64,000 bases of DNA from Echinarachnius parma (GCA_037951105.1 JBAMJV010003044.1:204837-268836), one strand, 5' to 3'; shown: positions 46,895-59,175, counted from the first letter of the stretch. Notes: generated by a model from the letters alone, not told the origin. Translations and numbers: made by a program.

Positions 46895-47425
46895 GAGGGC
46901 GCACAAACATTTGGATGTTCTCTGCAATCACATGGCAAGAATGTCCCGAGGGGGACAGAGCGTGGTGTCGACACTTCTGACCTTTTTTTTATAGACATGC
47001 TGGGGAATGTTTACTTAAGTCATACACATACATGTACAGGTACTGAGGTAAAGGTTCATGTGTTTGTTCAAGTACAAACACATGAACTGTTACAAATAGA
47101 ATTACGAATTGAGTGGATGGAAAATGAAAACTTTGTGAATCCTCAAACATGTAAAGTTAAAATCAAAGTTTTACAAATGTTCACAATTATTAATTGCAAA
47201 GTAAGAATTGTGTATTCTTGAAATATAAGTTTATTGGTGAATGCTACCACATCAAAAAGGTTGTTATATATGCCTTCCCTGACTGGGGTTAACCTATTAA
47301 TGTAACTTGCCCAAGTGCCCATACATTTAACCATTCGGATGTTCTCTGTTATAATTTTGCAAAAATGCCCCTGCGGGGACAATGCGTGGTATTGACAGTC
47401 CTGACCTTTTGGGGCCCTATTTTCA
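46895..47425 (+). repeat. Diverged direct repeat, two units
   Basis: 'atgttctctgcaatcacatg' with 'gaatgtcccgagggggacag' (about 46914-46960) and 'atgttctctgttataatttt' with 'aaatgcccctgcggggacaa' (about 47338-47385) share order and wording; both end near 'ctgacctttt'. Offset about 425 bp. Confidence 0.55.
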
Positions 47426-47848
47426 GTCAGCAAAGGGACATTGTAATGGTAAGAAAATTGCATGCTAACTTTTCCATGATCTGAAGTAGATCTGAAACAC
47501 CTTAAACACAAAAGTTTGACTCAGAAAAGTTTTTAAAAATAATGTACAACTATCATCTCTCAAGCCTGAAGTTAGCAATTCAATAATGGCATTAGCCATT
47601 TGAAAAAGAGGAACATTTCTTGTAAAAGAAAAAATTAAAATTAAATAATGCCCTAAAACATAGTCATTGAAAGAGTGATTCATGTTATATTCGAAGGGCA
47701 TCAGAAATATGGCCAATGATGGTGAAATAAAAGTAATTTTAAAATATGAATACAGCAAGTTCATCAGTTCAGTACTAGCTATTTGTTCTGTGAATCTAAA
47801 AGAGAGTTACTAACTTCTATTTATATTATGAATACATTTGCTGATTTT

Positions 47849-48190
47849 CATTCTAATTTCTAAGGGGGTGCAATACAAACACTTTTCTGTATTCCTCAAA
47901 ACAATTTTGTGTATACAGTAGCCGTAGGTATAAAAAGCGCACTTTCAGCGATCTTCATAAATACCCTCCTAATCTATCAATGATTTTCATTCTAACTTTC
48001 TAAGGGGGTGCAATACAAATACTTTTCAGTATCCATCAAAACAATTTTTTGTATGTATCAGTAGCAGTAGGTATAAAAGCGCACCTTTCAGCGATCTTCA
48101 TGAATACCCTCCTAATTAATCAATTTTGGTTTAATAGTAGGTATAAAAAGCGCGCCTTTCAAGCAGACTTCATAAATACCCTCCTGATCT
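47849..48190 (+). repeat. 139-bp tandem repeat carrying GTAGGTATAAAAAGCGC
   Basis: Units begin 'cattctaa(c)tttctaagg' at 47849 and 47988; a third, partial unit starts at about 48135. Each holds 'gtaggtataaaa(a)gcgc', 'cttcataaataccctcct' and 'gcaatacaaa'. Three copies of a TATA-box-like word at regular spacing result. Confidence 0.85.
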
Positions 48191-48716
48191 ACAGCTCTCG
48201 ACATGGACTGTATTGTAATCTTCAAATACAGCTTCTGCAAATGGCAAAGGGCCTTAGGTATGTATTTTGTTTGTGCACCTGTGTACTAACTAAGTAGTAA
48301 TATATTTGGGAGATATGTAGGAAAACAATTCTATTACTTTACAAACATAATACCAAAGCATTTTTTTTAATTATAAAAAATACCATTGAAAACATACTAT
48401 CTTCTTTTGAATGTTGCAAGAAATTTCTCTTCTCGTTGAACCATATCTATGCAAAATCAATCAACGTATTGCTCGTCACATTTGCAATTACTCAATTTTC
48501 CCCATCCTTTTTATGATACCAAAAAAGGTAGAAAATTTTAGTTTCAAAATTTTAGAATATTACAATTGAAGTTGCCAATTAGAATCAATGTAAAAATCTA
48601 AGAATATTACATTGTGCTACTAATTTAATGACTTCCATACATATTATGAATTGTACTATTCATGTGCCTAAAACATCAAATGTAGGTACAATAACAAATA
48701 CTGCTATGGCTCAAAT

Positions 48717-48902
48717 ACAGTTAAACCTGTGTAAAGTGACCACCTAAAAGGGAAACAAGAAAAGTAGCCACTGTAGACAGGTGAACTCTAATAGAAAAGT
48801 TGCTTAACATCAATGTTTTTCTCTGCAGGGGATCATGTTTTGTGGCCACTATAGGCAGGTTGGCTGCTAAAGATAGGTGGCCGCTAAGACACGTTTGACT
48901 GT
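48717..48902. mobile_element. ACAGTCAAACCTG-type MITE, copy 1
   Basis: ACAGTTAAACCTGTGTAAAG to 'gacacgtttgactgt', inverted ends. Internal 'gtagccactgtagacaggtg' and 'aggcaggttggctgct' are shared with 52764-52943 and 55349-55522. A repeat of this kind is very common in marine invertebrate genomes. Confidence 0.8.
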
Positions 48903-49803
48903 AATAGAGTAAGAAAATAATGCTCTTTCTCCTTAAATTTTAGCGTTGACTAGATTGATTTATCCTTTACTCAAGTTGGGGTACTAAACTTTCTAAAATA
49001 AAACTGAGGGCAATCGTCATTCGTGTACTTGTAGGTCACTGTCACTGACAAGTAAATTGCATGTTTATTGATTTACTGCATTTTATGGGCAGGTGTCTTG
49101 AATTGGGGCTACAGTGTCGTTACTTGCAGCCTTTAAACTGTACTTTGCAATGCACATATTCATGAGCAACTGTCACCGAGTGTATCTCACTGATACGGCG
49201 ATCAAGAAAACTGCATTTCAATTACACAGCATAGAGCGAGGTCGGCTTTAGTTACGAAAGCAGGTTCTACATTATGTAGATCTCTAACACTCAAGCTAAT
49301 TCAGAGATTTTTTGCCAACATACGTACGTGCATCACTATAACATCACTTAATTTGATTAGATTATTTTCTACCAGTTTTTTTGTAAGCTGACACCGGTGA
49401 AATTTTTCACTTTTTACTTTTGAACACTGCATTCACAAGAAAATTGAAGTATGCACATCTACAATGAACATGTACAGATCACATTTATTAAAAGACAAAC
49501 TAACCAGCAATATAATGTCGCATAAAATCTATTTCAAGGCCTGTGTAAAACTTTCCAACTGGTATAAAAGATGGCAATAAAGGCTTTAAAACCATCAATA
49601 TGATTGAAATTATTATAGGTAACAACATTTCATAAAATGTACAAGCAATAATTACTAGAATACTGGCACTTTCTTACGAATTCTTCATGAGTTTTTTATT
49701 CCATTCCATATAAAAGTAAAACTGAAACTGAAAACTTTGGAAGCCCATTACTCCATATTTATTATGCTCACAAATACATGTATACTAGTAATACAATGCA
49801 ATG

Positions 49804-50030
49804 CTCAAAATTAGCACAGGCCCTCTGGCCCGGCCACTACAAATTAGCTTTTGGCCACCAAAGTTCTATTATGCTTTTTTTCCACTGGCCCGAATGGGCA
49901 ACCAAATATATCAGAATTTGTAATTTCTTTCTTTGTTTAGGGACTCCAGATTCAGGCTACTAAAATGTGAAAAACTGAATTTTAGTTGCCCGACTGGGCC
50001 ATAAGGCAAAACAGTTAATTTCTAGCATTG
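49804..50030 (+). mobile_element. GGCCCG-family repeat copy
   Basis: 'ctcaaaattagcacaggccc' opens and 'aacagttaatttctagcatt' closes the copy; inside are 'tggcccgaatgggcaacca' and 'ttgcccgactgggcc'. The near-palindromic 'cccgaCTGGGcc' words recur at 50910 and across the family. Confidence 0.6.
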
Positions 50031-50034
50031 CATA

Positions 50035-51213
50035 ATTTATCCGACAGATCATTTGGTTTTCTAGATTAATTTCACGGTGATAAACTCCAGTCTTCAGTGC
50101 TTCATGTTTAAATAATTGCACATAATCAGCTGGCACACCCTAGAGGAAAGGGTTGTAATCTACCCCAAGGGTACTTCAAGAGGCTGAGCTGTGGGGTGAG
50201 AAATACTGAGGTAAGACACGGAATAAAACTTAAAGGTACCACGTAACTTTGTCTGAGGACAAATTGCAAAACTGCTTAATTTAAGTGTGAAAAATTACAC
50301 TTTTTTTTATTTGAATACATTTATAAATCTCTTGATTTCTCATTAATTTATACAAAAATTAAATTGTTTACTCAGAGTTCAATTGACTGTAGAAATTATG
50401 TTTCAGTTTGTATATTGCAAATTCAACTGAAAATGTTTGCATTAAATATCAGATGTATGATCTACAGTTTTATCATTTAATATTCCTGAGGAACCATGTG
50501 TTTCCTTTGTTTCCATTTTCATTAACATCTTAGCCAATATTCCAATAATCCATTTGCCATGAGATTTGTATGCTATTTTGCAAGCATAGACGATTAAAAT
50601 GATTTTCTTTATAATATATGATCCTGTTAATGCTTTGAAGTGAAACATTAAAATGCACCAAGCACATTTAAGGAGCTGCTGAACAATCATTCACTTATTA
50701 AGTCAGTGATAAGATGAAAATAGTAAATCATACTGAAATATTCATTAGAAAATACTGCATTCATGAAAACATTCATAAGAGGCTTGGCAGGGAACAGAAA
50801 AATACTGAGAGGGCAAGTCCGAATAAAACAATTTTTATTTAAAGGGCTGTACTACAGATTTGAGTTTTGGGCCATTCAATTTGTTTGTAATGGTTTAGTT
50901 GCCTGACTGGGCCACAAGGAAAATATTTTTTCTGGCATGTAAATGTTATGTCTGGCTACTCACACTAACATACCTAAAAAACCTAGATCTAGTCAGGTGG
51001 AAACAAGTGTTATTTTGAGAATAAATTATCAAAGCTCAGAAAACAACACATTTTCATTTGCAAAATGTAAATGTAAATTTTCAATGAAAACAAAATTTGA
51101 TTTTGATCACAGCAATATTGCAAAAAAACAAAATCATTGAAGGTGATCAAGCAAACCCTGATGTTTTTGTGTTTGTTTTTGTTGTTTGTTTTTTGTTTGT
51201 TTTTTTTTGGGGG
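50035..51213. other. No gene recognised
   Basis: AT-rich. A GGCCCG-family trace at about 50840-50960 ('cctgactgggccacaagg') and a G run at 51209-51219 mark the right part. Confidence 0.45.
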
Positions 51214-52062
51214 GGGGGGTGATTCACAAAGATCCCAAGTCAAAATTAACACTAAGTTGGACTTAAACATCATGGAAAGCCATTAGTTTCTTTTTTAAAT
51301 TGTTAAAAGAGTTCTTGAAACAGGCCTAAAATATTTCTTTTATCAAACAGACTTCAAGTAATGGATGTGAAATTTTGTGGAAAAATTAAAATATTTGCAT
51401 TTGGGCTCTCGAATGTTTAAAGGGATAGTTGAGTTTGGGTCGAGAGGGCGCTACACAAAATAATTTTTTTGTGAGATAATGAAAAACTGAGTGTCAAATT
51501 TGAAAGAGCATACCGTTTTAATGGCAGAATAAACTTTATTTGATCAAAATCGGTTCAGAAACGGCTGAAATATCCATAAACATATCCATTTGTAATAAAT
51601 GTGGGGCCCCACAAGTATTCAATAATTTTGAACCAGCCGTTAAAATTCGTTTTAAAATGCTTCCCCTTTTCAAAATTTATCAAAAGAGGTTTTTAGATAG
51701 TTGTTAATTATCTCTCTATCTAATCACTATTTCAACAAAACATCACATGCACAATGTACATTTTAAATGGTTTAAACAAATGCATTTTTTAAAGCGCCCT
51801 CTTTAGTTTAAACAGCTCTTTTTTAATGATTTACTTAGTCGTTTGTAATTTTTAAATTCCTTTTGAGCATGGTGGAGTTATAACTATTAGTTTGTAATGT
51901 AATGGTGCAGGTTTTGGTTACTAAAATTCAGTTTGACTAAAACTGTACTCTCTCTACAAGAACTCAACTATCCCTTTAATTCCAAATCTGCAAATGGCTT
52001 TTTATAATTTTAAGTCAAACTAAGTGTTAAGTTCGACTTGGGATCTTTGTGAAACACCCCCC
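51214..52062. mobile_element. GGGGGGTG-ended MITE, interrupted by a family A element
   Basis: Left arm 'gggtgattcacaaagatccc' with 'aagtcaaaattaacacta' pairs with right arm 'tagtttgacttaaaattat' side sequence ending 'cttgggatctttgtgaaac' plus CACCCCCC. Without the nested MITE (51417-51979) it would be about 290 bp. A related but solitary end ('gggagtgtttctcaaagatt') is visible at 22391-22432. Confidence 0.75.
51417..51979 (+). mobile_element. TTAA-flanked MITE family A, copy 2, nested
   Basis: TTAAAGGGATAGTTGAG to CAACTATCCCTTTAA. More diverged than the other two copies, with a small extra segment before the right end ('ctctctacaagaactc'). It sits inside another inverted-repeat element (51214-52062), so it is the younger insertion of the two. 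Confidence 0.88.
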
Positions 52063-52763
52063 TGGCCGTGTCCCCACCCTACAGACCAACAAGTGGCTCA
52101 TTAGGTCATGAAGGGAGAGTGACATCTTGCCCTAGGAGCGGAAACGGTGGAAAGCCAAAGTAAAAAAAAACAAATCTTGAAAAATCAAAGCAAGAAGAGA
52201 AATAAGGGAGGGAAGATGCCAAGAAAAAGAAAAATATTAGGAAAGAAGGCAATCAAGGAAGAACTGCTGTAGCTAAAGTAGATGTATTTACACAAGATGT
52301 AGTATACATACATGTTCGGTAGCCAGCCTGCTCTGCCAGCACTTCTGCACATATATTTGCCTTGAGAATGTGTATTTTGTTTTACTTTCATGGCCAGAAT
52401 GCTCCACATATTACAGACTCGCTGTATCTCTCATAGTTATTGGAGCTCTTTTAGAAATCTATATAAGGTCTGTGAAATGCTGTCATTATTTTAGGAGTTA
52501 GGCTACAATATACATGTATGTAGTCACTTGCTACTTTTTAGAGTGTATTGTATACATACGTAAAATATATAATTATAACAAAAAGGGAAAGTGCAAATCT
52601 TTCTTGAGCCATTTTTAATTCTTATCCGGCTTTTTTCATTCACATTTTTTTTTTGCAAGCTATTACTGATTTTATTCTACACCATAATTAAATAATTGAA
52701 ACTGTTATACTCTACTAAAATATTTTAATTTATTTCAACATATGAGGGAAACTGACCAGATAT

Positions 52764-52943
52764 ACAGTCAAACCTGTCTTAGCGGCCACCTGTCTATAGC
52801 AGCCAACCTGCCTATAGTGGCCACCAAAAGTGTTCCCCTGCAAAGAAAAGCAGTGTTGTGTAACCTGTCTATAGAGGTGACCTGTCTACAGTGGCCACTT
52901 GTATTTTTCCCCTTGGGTGTTCGTTATACACAGGTTTGACTAT
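52764..52943. mobile_element. ACAGTCAAACCTG-type MITE, copy 2
   Basis: ACAGTCAAACCTGTCTTAGC to 'cacaggtttgactat'. Both ends preserved. Compared with the other two copies it reads in the opposite direction ('ggccacctgtctatagcagc' near the start). Confidence 0.8.
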
Positions 52944-53088
52944 ATATGAAAAGGAGCAAAGAAAGAAGGGTTTCTTCGGGATTCAAAACCAAGACCTTCT
53001 TTGCGTTTTCATGTTTATTTGAATCTCGAAACAGAAAGTATGTTTTAGAATGTAATTTACTTACTGTAGGGGATTAGCCATCTAGCAT

Positions 53089-53348
53089 GGCCCATATTCA
53101 TAAAAAATTACTAGCTTAGTTTCATGCTAAATCTATTTTTGATGATGTGGCTAAGTATCGAACTGCATACAATCTTTTAGTTGCTAACTAGGGTTACTTA
53201 GTAGGTACCCAAGGCTAAACCAACTATTCAAACCTTACTTGTGGACTAGGAAAAACGTTTGTTGCTCAATAAACTGAACATTTTAATTTTTGAAATACAC
53301 TTACCAAGGAACTACTGTATAGCTATCCAGCTTTTATGAATATGGGCC
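53089..53348. mobile_element. GGCCCATATTCATAAA MITE
   Basis: GGCCCATATTCATAAAA at the left and 'cttttatgaatatgggcc' at the right are perfect inverted ends of a 260-bp element. Interior has 'gctaactagggttactta' type sequence and no frame. Confidence 0.85.
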
Positions 53349-53569
53349 CTGGACTCCAACTGGCCAGATAAGAGCTGGCCTTCATGGCCTTCATGAAGAC
53401 ATACAACTTAGGCAAATAAAAGAATCCAGGTGCCAATTGAGGACCAGTAACATTTACGATAGTCAATAAATATAACAGCAGTTTTCTTTTCCTTTACTTA
53501 TTATGTTGCATTTGAAATAGAATTGTGGAAATTGCTGGTTGGCTACTATGTTGACATATAACGCTGACT

Positions 53570-53915
53570 GATGGTTGATGAAATATTTTCTGGATCTGAC
53601 AGGTCTACTGAGTGATGTGTGAAAGTCTAATTGAAAAATGAATGTCATATTGTCATATGTCCAAGAAATTAGTGAAAATGTCAAAGTCCTATATTTGCTG
53701 GTTACTCATTGTCATAGGTTTGTACTAAGCTAGTTTGTACACAAGTGAAACTTAATCATAAATATTTCAATAACGAGATGAAAATATGAAAAACCAAAAA
53801 TGGTTTCATACTTCTAGTGATTAGAGGAAAAGAGCAAGGCATAAAAAAGAACCACTAGATTTGTAAGTGACTTTGGCAGAGTCAGACAAAGTTACTATCT
53901 GATCCCTTATTTGTT
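53570..53915 (+). mobile_element. Diverged relic of MITE family B
   Basis: The order of blocks 'gtgatgtgtgaaagtctaat', 'gtcatatgtccaagaaatta', 'gaaccactaga' and 'caaagttactatctgatccc' follows family B from its middle to its right end, but with many substitutions and without a clear left terminus. Older than the other copies. Confidence 0.5.
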
Positions 53916-54382
53916 AATATTAGCATTTTGCTCACTCCTTTTATGTGGCTGGCTCCAGGCCAGTAGAGTGAACAGATCAGAGCCCTGTAACATGAAGATT
54001 CACGATTAAACTATTGATCTTACAATCAACTAACCGATTGTATGATTGATCGAAACGATCAATTAATAGATCAAATAATTTTACGGGGCCCAGAACTAAA
54101 TTCCAGCTCCGGCTTGAACAAATGAAAAATGCATGTTTATACACACATTTTCATGACAACCACGGAACAAACAGAAACAAAATCTAACAAAATTTTATGA
54201 GAATTCTGATGCTAATGTAGTGCCTGTACAATTTACATCATTACAAGTCACATGTCAGCTTAGAACTTCTTTTTGTAAGCTTACAAGCCAGAAGACCAGA
54301 TATAATTTCAAAAGCTGACTCTAATGAATTCAACATCTATACACATACACATGCATGCAAACCACACACTTTTAATTGTTTA

Positions 54383-54927
54383 TTAAAGGGGTAGTTTAGT
54401 TTTGGTAGAGAGGGCGCTGCTCATCACAATTTTGTTGTGAGATAATGAAAAACTGAGTGTCGAATTTGAGAGAACATGCAATTTTAATGGCAAAATAAAC
54501 TTTATTTGGTCAAAATCGACCCAGAAACGGCTGAAATATCAATAAATATATCTGATCTAATAATTATTTGGGGCCCAAATAATTACATGGTTTTTTCAAA
54601 AAATTTTTTAAATGCTTGCACTTTTCCAAAAATTTTCAAAAGCGTTTTTTAAATAGTTGTTGATGATCTCTCTATTTAATCATTGTTTCAATAAAAACAT
54701 CACATGCATAATTTTTGTATGAAAAATGGTTGAAACCAATGCCTTTTTAGAAAGCGCCCTCTTGTGTTTTAGTGGCTCTTTTTTAATGATAACGGGCTTT
54801 TTACTTAGTTGTTTGTAATTTTGTATACCTTTCGAGCATGGTGGAGTTATAACTATTAGTTTATAATGTTACTGTCCAGGTTTGGTTACTAAAGTTCAGC
54901 CTTACCAAAACTGTACTACCCCTTTAA
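54383..54927 (+). mobile_element. TTAA-flanked MITE family A, copy 3
   Basis: TTAAAGGGGTAGTTTAG to CTACCCCTTTAA. Very close to copy 1 at 12320-12859 over its full length, including 'tttggggcccaaataatta', so these two are probably recent relatives. Flanks differ, as expected for independent insertions into TTAA sites. Confidence 0.9.
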
Positions 54928-55348
54928 CATTCTGCTGGTCATTATAAAGTATACCATTCTTGTATTCGTGTAAGCTTTTCCTAAGAGGTTTTGCAACATT
55001 AAAGTTAGACATGGTTCCAGTAAGAACAAGTTTCAAAATAACAGTGGCTATTTTTCTACTTTTTTTAATCAAATGCTGCCAGTGCCCCTGGACCTTCAGC
55101 TCTGCATGAGTCGGACTCGAAAGGAGATAATAAGCAAGGGCATATCCTGGTCATATGGTAGAAAAATCAATAATATTGTTGATCAACACAAAAGACAGTT
55201 AATGCATTGTGAAAAATACCCTATTGTTATTAACTGCTAATTCTCTCCCTGTATACCTGTAGTTAATATTAATGTGCCATCTACACCCACGTATATTATG
55301 TGTTGATCTACATATTTTATCATTATGTTCTGTACATCATAGCACTGT

Positions 55349-55522
55349 ACAGTCAAACCTGTGTATAGTGACCACCAAAGGGAAACCAAATAAGTGGCCA
55401 CTGTAGACAGGTGACCTCTATATAGACAGGTTCCATACCACTGTTTTTCTGTGCAGGGGAACATGTTTGGTGTCCACTTTAGGCAGGTTGGCTGCTATAG
55501 ACAGATGGCTGCTAAGGCAGGA
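55349..55522. mobile_element. ACAGTCAAACCTG-type MITE, copy 3, right end lost
   Basis: ACAGTCAAACCTGTGTATAG at the left; the body runs to 'gctgctaaggcagg' where the expected GTTTGACTGT end is replaced. Same direction as 48717-48902. Confidence 0.75.
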
Positions 55523-56289
55523 TGTTCTATATCTTTATGTGGTTAGTTTAGCTCACTAGTAGTAGTGTTTAAGAAAAAGCGGAAATGGCGTAAGATTGCT
55601 TGAATTTGTTAGAAAATGTCTGACAGTCTGACTAATAAATATATATCCTAATTTCATATCTAGAGTATGGTGAAGAGTGGGAAGGAAATGCAACTATTTG
55701 ATACGGCTCAGCTGCCCCATTTTAGATTTGTTTGTACATGAATGTCAGCCTGTACCATGATCCCCTCATTTTCATGTGGGAGTATTTTTAAGATAAAACT
55801 AAACAAATACTGTTGGTTGATGTCAGAATTTGCCAACACCAGTCCACCTACATAATAACACGTTCAGCGCTCATTTATGTGACATAAACCAATCAATCAA
55901 ATTTCTAATTATCATGCGTGTACTCAATTTCTATGAATCTGCCCCAGATATGGTACACGGACTTATTTGCTTACAGAAATACAACCTGTACAAATTAAAT
56001 CACTCGGTCTGTCATTTCATCTCAACTTCATTATCTATTTGTCTATTTGTCTCAGACTCAGAATAATTTTTTTTTCTCTTTACCTACATGCTATTTCTTC
56101 TATAAATAGTTGCATCCATGACCATCTAATTGGCATGTTGTCTTACTAGTACATGAATGTCAAATGTCCAATTAGGATTAGTTAGGTTCAGGTAGACAAA
56201 ATGGAAATTAGAGTCTCACAGACAAAATTTATGACAATTAGCCAAACTGATCTTCAGAGGGAAAAGGGATGACGGAATTTGATATGTAT
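55523..56289. other. No gene recognised
   Basis: AT-rich unique sequence; frames of 60-78 codons have no recognisable domain. Confidence 0.45.
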
Positions 56290-56525
56290 AGCAGAGCTAG
56301 AAATTAGCACTGGCCCGCTAGCCACTCAAAATTAGCTTTGGGCCATCAAAATGAATTAATGCTGAATTTTACTTGACCGAATGGGCAACCATGTGTAACA
56401 TAAATTTTAATGTTTACTCCATTTGGAGTCATTAGATTCAGGTTTCTGGCCACTAAAATTGACAAAAATACTAAATTTACTTGCATGACTGGGCAAACAA
56501 AAAGGAAAAAGGTTAATATCTACAA
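56290..56525 (+). mobile_element. GGCCCG-family repeat copy
   Basis: 'gctagaaattagcactggcc' to 'aaggttaatatctacaagt'. Contains 'gaccgaatgggcaacca' and 'catgactgggcaaac', aligning with 49804-50030 over the full length. Confidence 0.6.
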
Positions 56526-56592
56526 GTATATCTAGACAAACAGTTTACCGAACAGCTTAGACCAACTTAATATTTCCAACTAACAGAAAACC

Positions 56593-56813
56593 TATAACAG
56601 GGCTTAACACTAACACTGACCCTATAGCCCAGGGTAAGTAAAAAATGGTGTCAAGCAAGTAAAATTTCATAAATTGTCTAAGATTGCTTGCCCAGATGGG
56701 CAAGTAAATTATTGGTCTACTAATTTCTTGCGCGTAAATGCCGGTAAATAGGCAAGAAGAATTTTACAATTAATGATTTTACTTGCCAGAAGAGAAAAAA
56801 GTTAGTGTGGAGG
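56593..56813 (-). mobile_element. hAT-like MITE of the CAGGGCT family, second copy
   Basis: CAGGGCTTAACACTAAC to 'gttagtgtggaggcttg', opposite in orientation to 18782-19050. Internal 'gcttgcccagatgggcaagt' and 'ttgccagaagag' words match that copy. Flanks CCTATAA and CCTAACA may be a mutated target duplication. Confidence 0.65.
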
Positions 56814-57034
56814 CTTGCCTAACAGGTTATGAACCCCCAATGAATCACTGTATCCCTAGGATACAGTTTACAAATTACTCACCTACCAAAACTATTGGTA
56901 TGAATAAAAGGAAATACATTTCCTGGCAAATATAAAGCAGACTAATAACCTGCCTCACAATTGTTTTTACTGTTCAAGGTCACTGCCTCACTCTCAAGCT
57001 ATCTGTAAACATGACTACATTTATGTGTCATTAT

Positions 57035-57341
57035 TAGGGCCGAGTCAAACCGGATATATTGATATCCGGATATGAGCCGAGTAAAAACGGACGGATATGT
57101 TTTGTTTTTGTTTTTTTATCGGATTTATCCGAAATGTAAAAAAAAAAAAAAATTTTTAAACATGGAGCTTTGATTTTTGATACTTCAACCATGGTTGAAG
57201 ACCGGTTGAAGTATCAAAAATCAAACTCCATGCTTTTTTTGTTTTTTGTTTGTTTTGTATAACCCTTATCCGAGAATTTGAATTCAGTATCCGACCTTCA
57301 CGGTCGGATACCGAACGGCTATCCGTTTGGACTCAGCACTA
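57035..57341. mobile_element. hAT-like foldback MITE with an exact 8-bp target duplication
   Basis: TAGGGCCGAGTCAAAC and 'gtttggactcagcacta' are the ends; GTCATTAT flanks both sides (57027-57034 and 57342-57349), an exact 8-bp duplication as made by hAT transposases. The centre is a perfect-looking hairpin: 'ttgatttttgatacttcaac' against 'gttgaagtatcaaaaatcaa'. Subterminal TCCGGATA/TATCCG words repeat. No coding potential. Confidence 0.88.
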
Positions 57342-57585
57342 GTCATTATAGTGACCTTAGTCTGTTCCACGGTCTTCTATAGATCTGTTAATTTCATCAG
57401 GTTGCCTCTGAAGAAGATTCTGCTAAGATCAAAATGTTGGCCCCTCATTGACTCTCAAACATGTAACCCATATTGACTCTCAAATATAACCCTATGGCAT
57501 GTGGCAACATGAATCATGTATTTCTATCATACAAAGATATAGAAATGTTCATACCTTGATGTTTTTTGCCAAAAATGTTCGGATT

Positions 57586-57745
57586 ACCTGGGGGGTGTTG
57601 CATAAAGAGTTGCAATCAATCACAAAGTTGCAATTAATCACAAAATATGCGCATCTGAGGCAATCAGATTTGCGCATTTTGCCACATTTTCTCACTTGCA
57701 ATTGGTCGCAACTCTTTATGCAACATTTATGCAACACCTCCAGGT
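57586..57745. mobile_element. GGTGTTGCATAAAGAGTTGC MITE
   Basis: ACCTGGGGGGTGTTGCATAA at the left; the right end repeats the 'tgcaac' word in two versions ('tttatgcaacatttatgcaa') before 'cacctccaggt'. The arms pair over about 45 bp around a 'gcgcat' loop. It generates paired spurious frames on both strands. Confidence 0.8.
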
Positions 57746-58442
57746 CATAACTAGATACGTGTAATGATAATTCTTCTCCAAAACTGTAGTTAATCCCCCG
57801 CAATATCACCTAATATCTTCAAAGGTCTATCAGTGATTTGTGAACTGACCTGCTCAATTGCTCAAATCATCTTATTTTTAAGAATTATAAGGGTAATTCT
57901 TCATGGATTATCAGCCCCCTTTTTCAGGAACTGCTTAATGAATTATCTCTTACTAAGTTACTATATTGGGCAGGAAATTCAAAAATACCTGCAAAAATAA
58001 TTTCATTTCACAAATACCGGTACATAATTGAGGAAATGTGTGTAATTTCTTTAAATGTGTTTTCATCCCTGCCAGTTCCTTTTATGTAGACTGAACTGTG
58101 TTACCCTGTTGCATAACAAATAAACCTTGACAATTGGTTTAGAACTGGTACCAAGGTTTGGGGACAGGATGAATGCACTTTAGCAAACAATGCATTACCA
58201 ATGACTAACCAATGTACACAGTGCTCACTGACCATGTGTTCCACAAGGTACCAGTGTACTAATTATAAATAGAGAGCCGGTAGGAGTAGAACATGTGTAT
58301 TTATGCAATTGTACTCGTATATCGTTGAGTGCACCTCATGGCTTTCAGAATACATCGCTTCCAAGGGAACACAAATTGCACATCACATGCAGATTGATTG
58401 CAAGTGTGTGTCTGATCACTGATGACCACTGGGGTATTAATG
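57746..58442. other. No gene recognised
   Basis: Leads into a SINE/LINE tail at 58443; the 5' part of that element could extend left to about 58300 but I cannot identify its head. Confidence 0.4.
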
Positions 58443-58506
58443 TAACACGCTTAGAGAGAGATGATTATGAATAATTAGGCACTATACAAATCAAAACAGT
58501 ATTATT
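58443..58506 (+). mobile_element. SINE/LINE 3' tail fragment
   Basis: 'acacgcttagagagagatga' and 'ggcactatacaaatcaaaac' followed by AGTATTATTA matches the same class of tail as 43236-43300. Confidence 0.55.
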
Positions 58507-58634
58507 AAATTAATCAGAAAATTGACTTACAATATTTGTCTCCCTGCTCAGCTTGCACCTTGAAATTATCCGTACCAGCTTAAGTCTGCAAATTGGTTAT
58601 GCAGAATTACTGTGATCATCAGACTTCAAATGAA

Positions 58635-58746
58635 TTAGTGCTGTAACCGATCATCGGATCGGCATGCCGATCACGATCCGATCATACATGATCGGACCGT
58701 TTTTGCCGATTTCCGATCATGCAGAAAAAATCGGAAGATCGGATCG

Positions 58747-58782
<36 letters not shown>

Positions 58783-59175
58783 GTTTTTTTTTCTTTGGAA
58801 AATGATCCCAAAAAACATATTTTGGGAATATAAATGAATACCAAAGCAACATATATCCATATTAATAATCCCAAGGTAATCTTGTATGGGTATGCTTTCA
58901 TTTAAAACTGATTACCTCTCCTTTTACAAAATTATTCGCGCCGATTTTGAGCTTAGTCCCATGTGTTTCTGAAAGGTTACGCCAAATTAATCACATGGGA
59001 CTAAGCTCAAAATCGGCGTGAGTAATTTTGTAAAAGAAGAGGTAATCAGTTTGAAATGAAAGCATACCCGTACAAGATTACCTTGGGCTTATTAATATGG
59101 ATATATGTTGCTTTGGTATTCATTTATATTCCCAAATTGTGTTTTTGGGGGATCATTTTCCAAAGAAAAAAAAAC

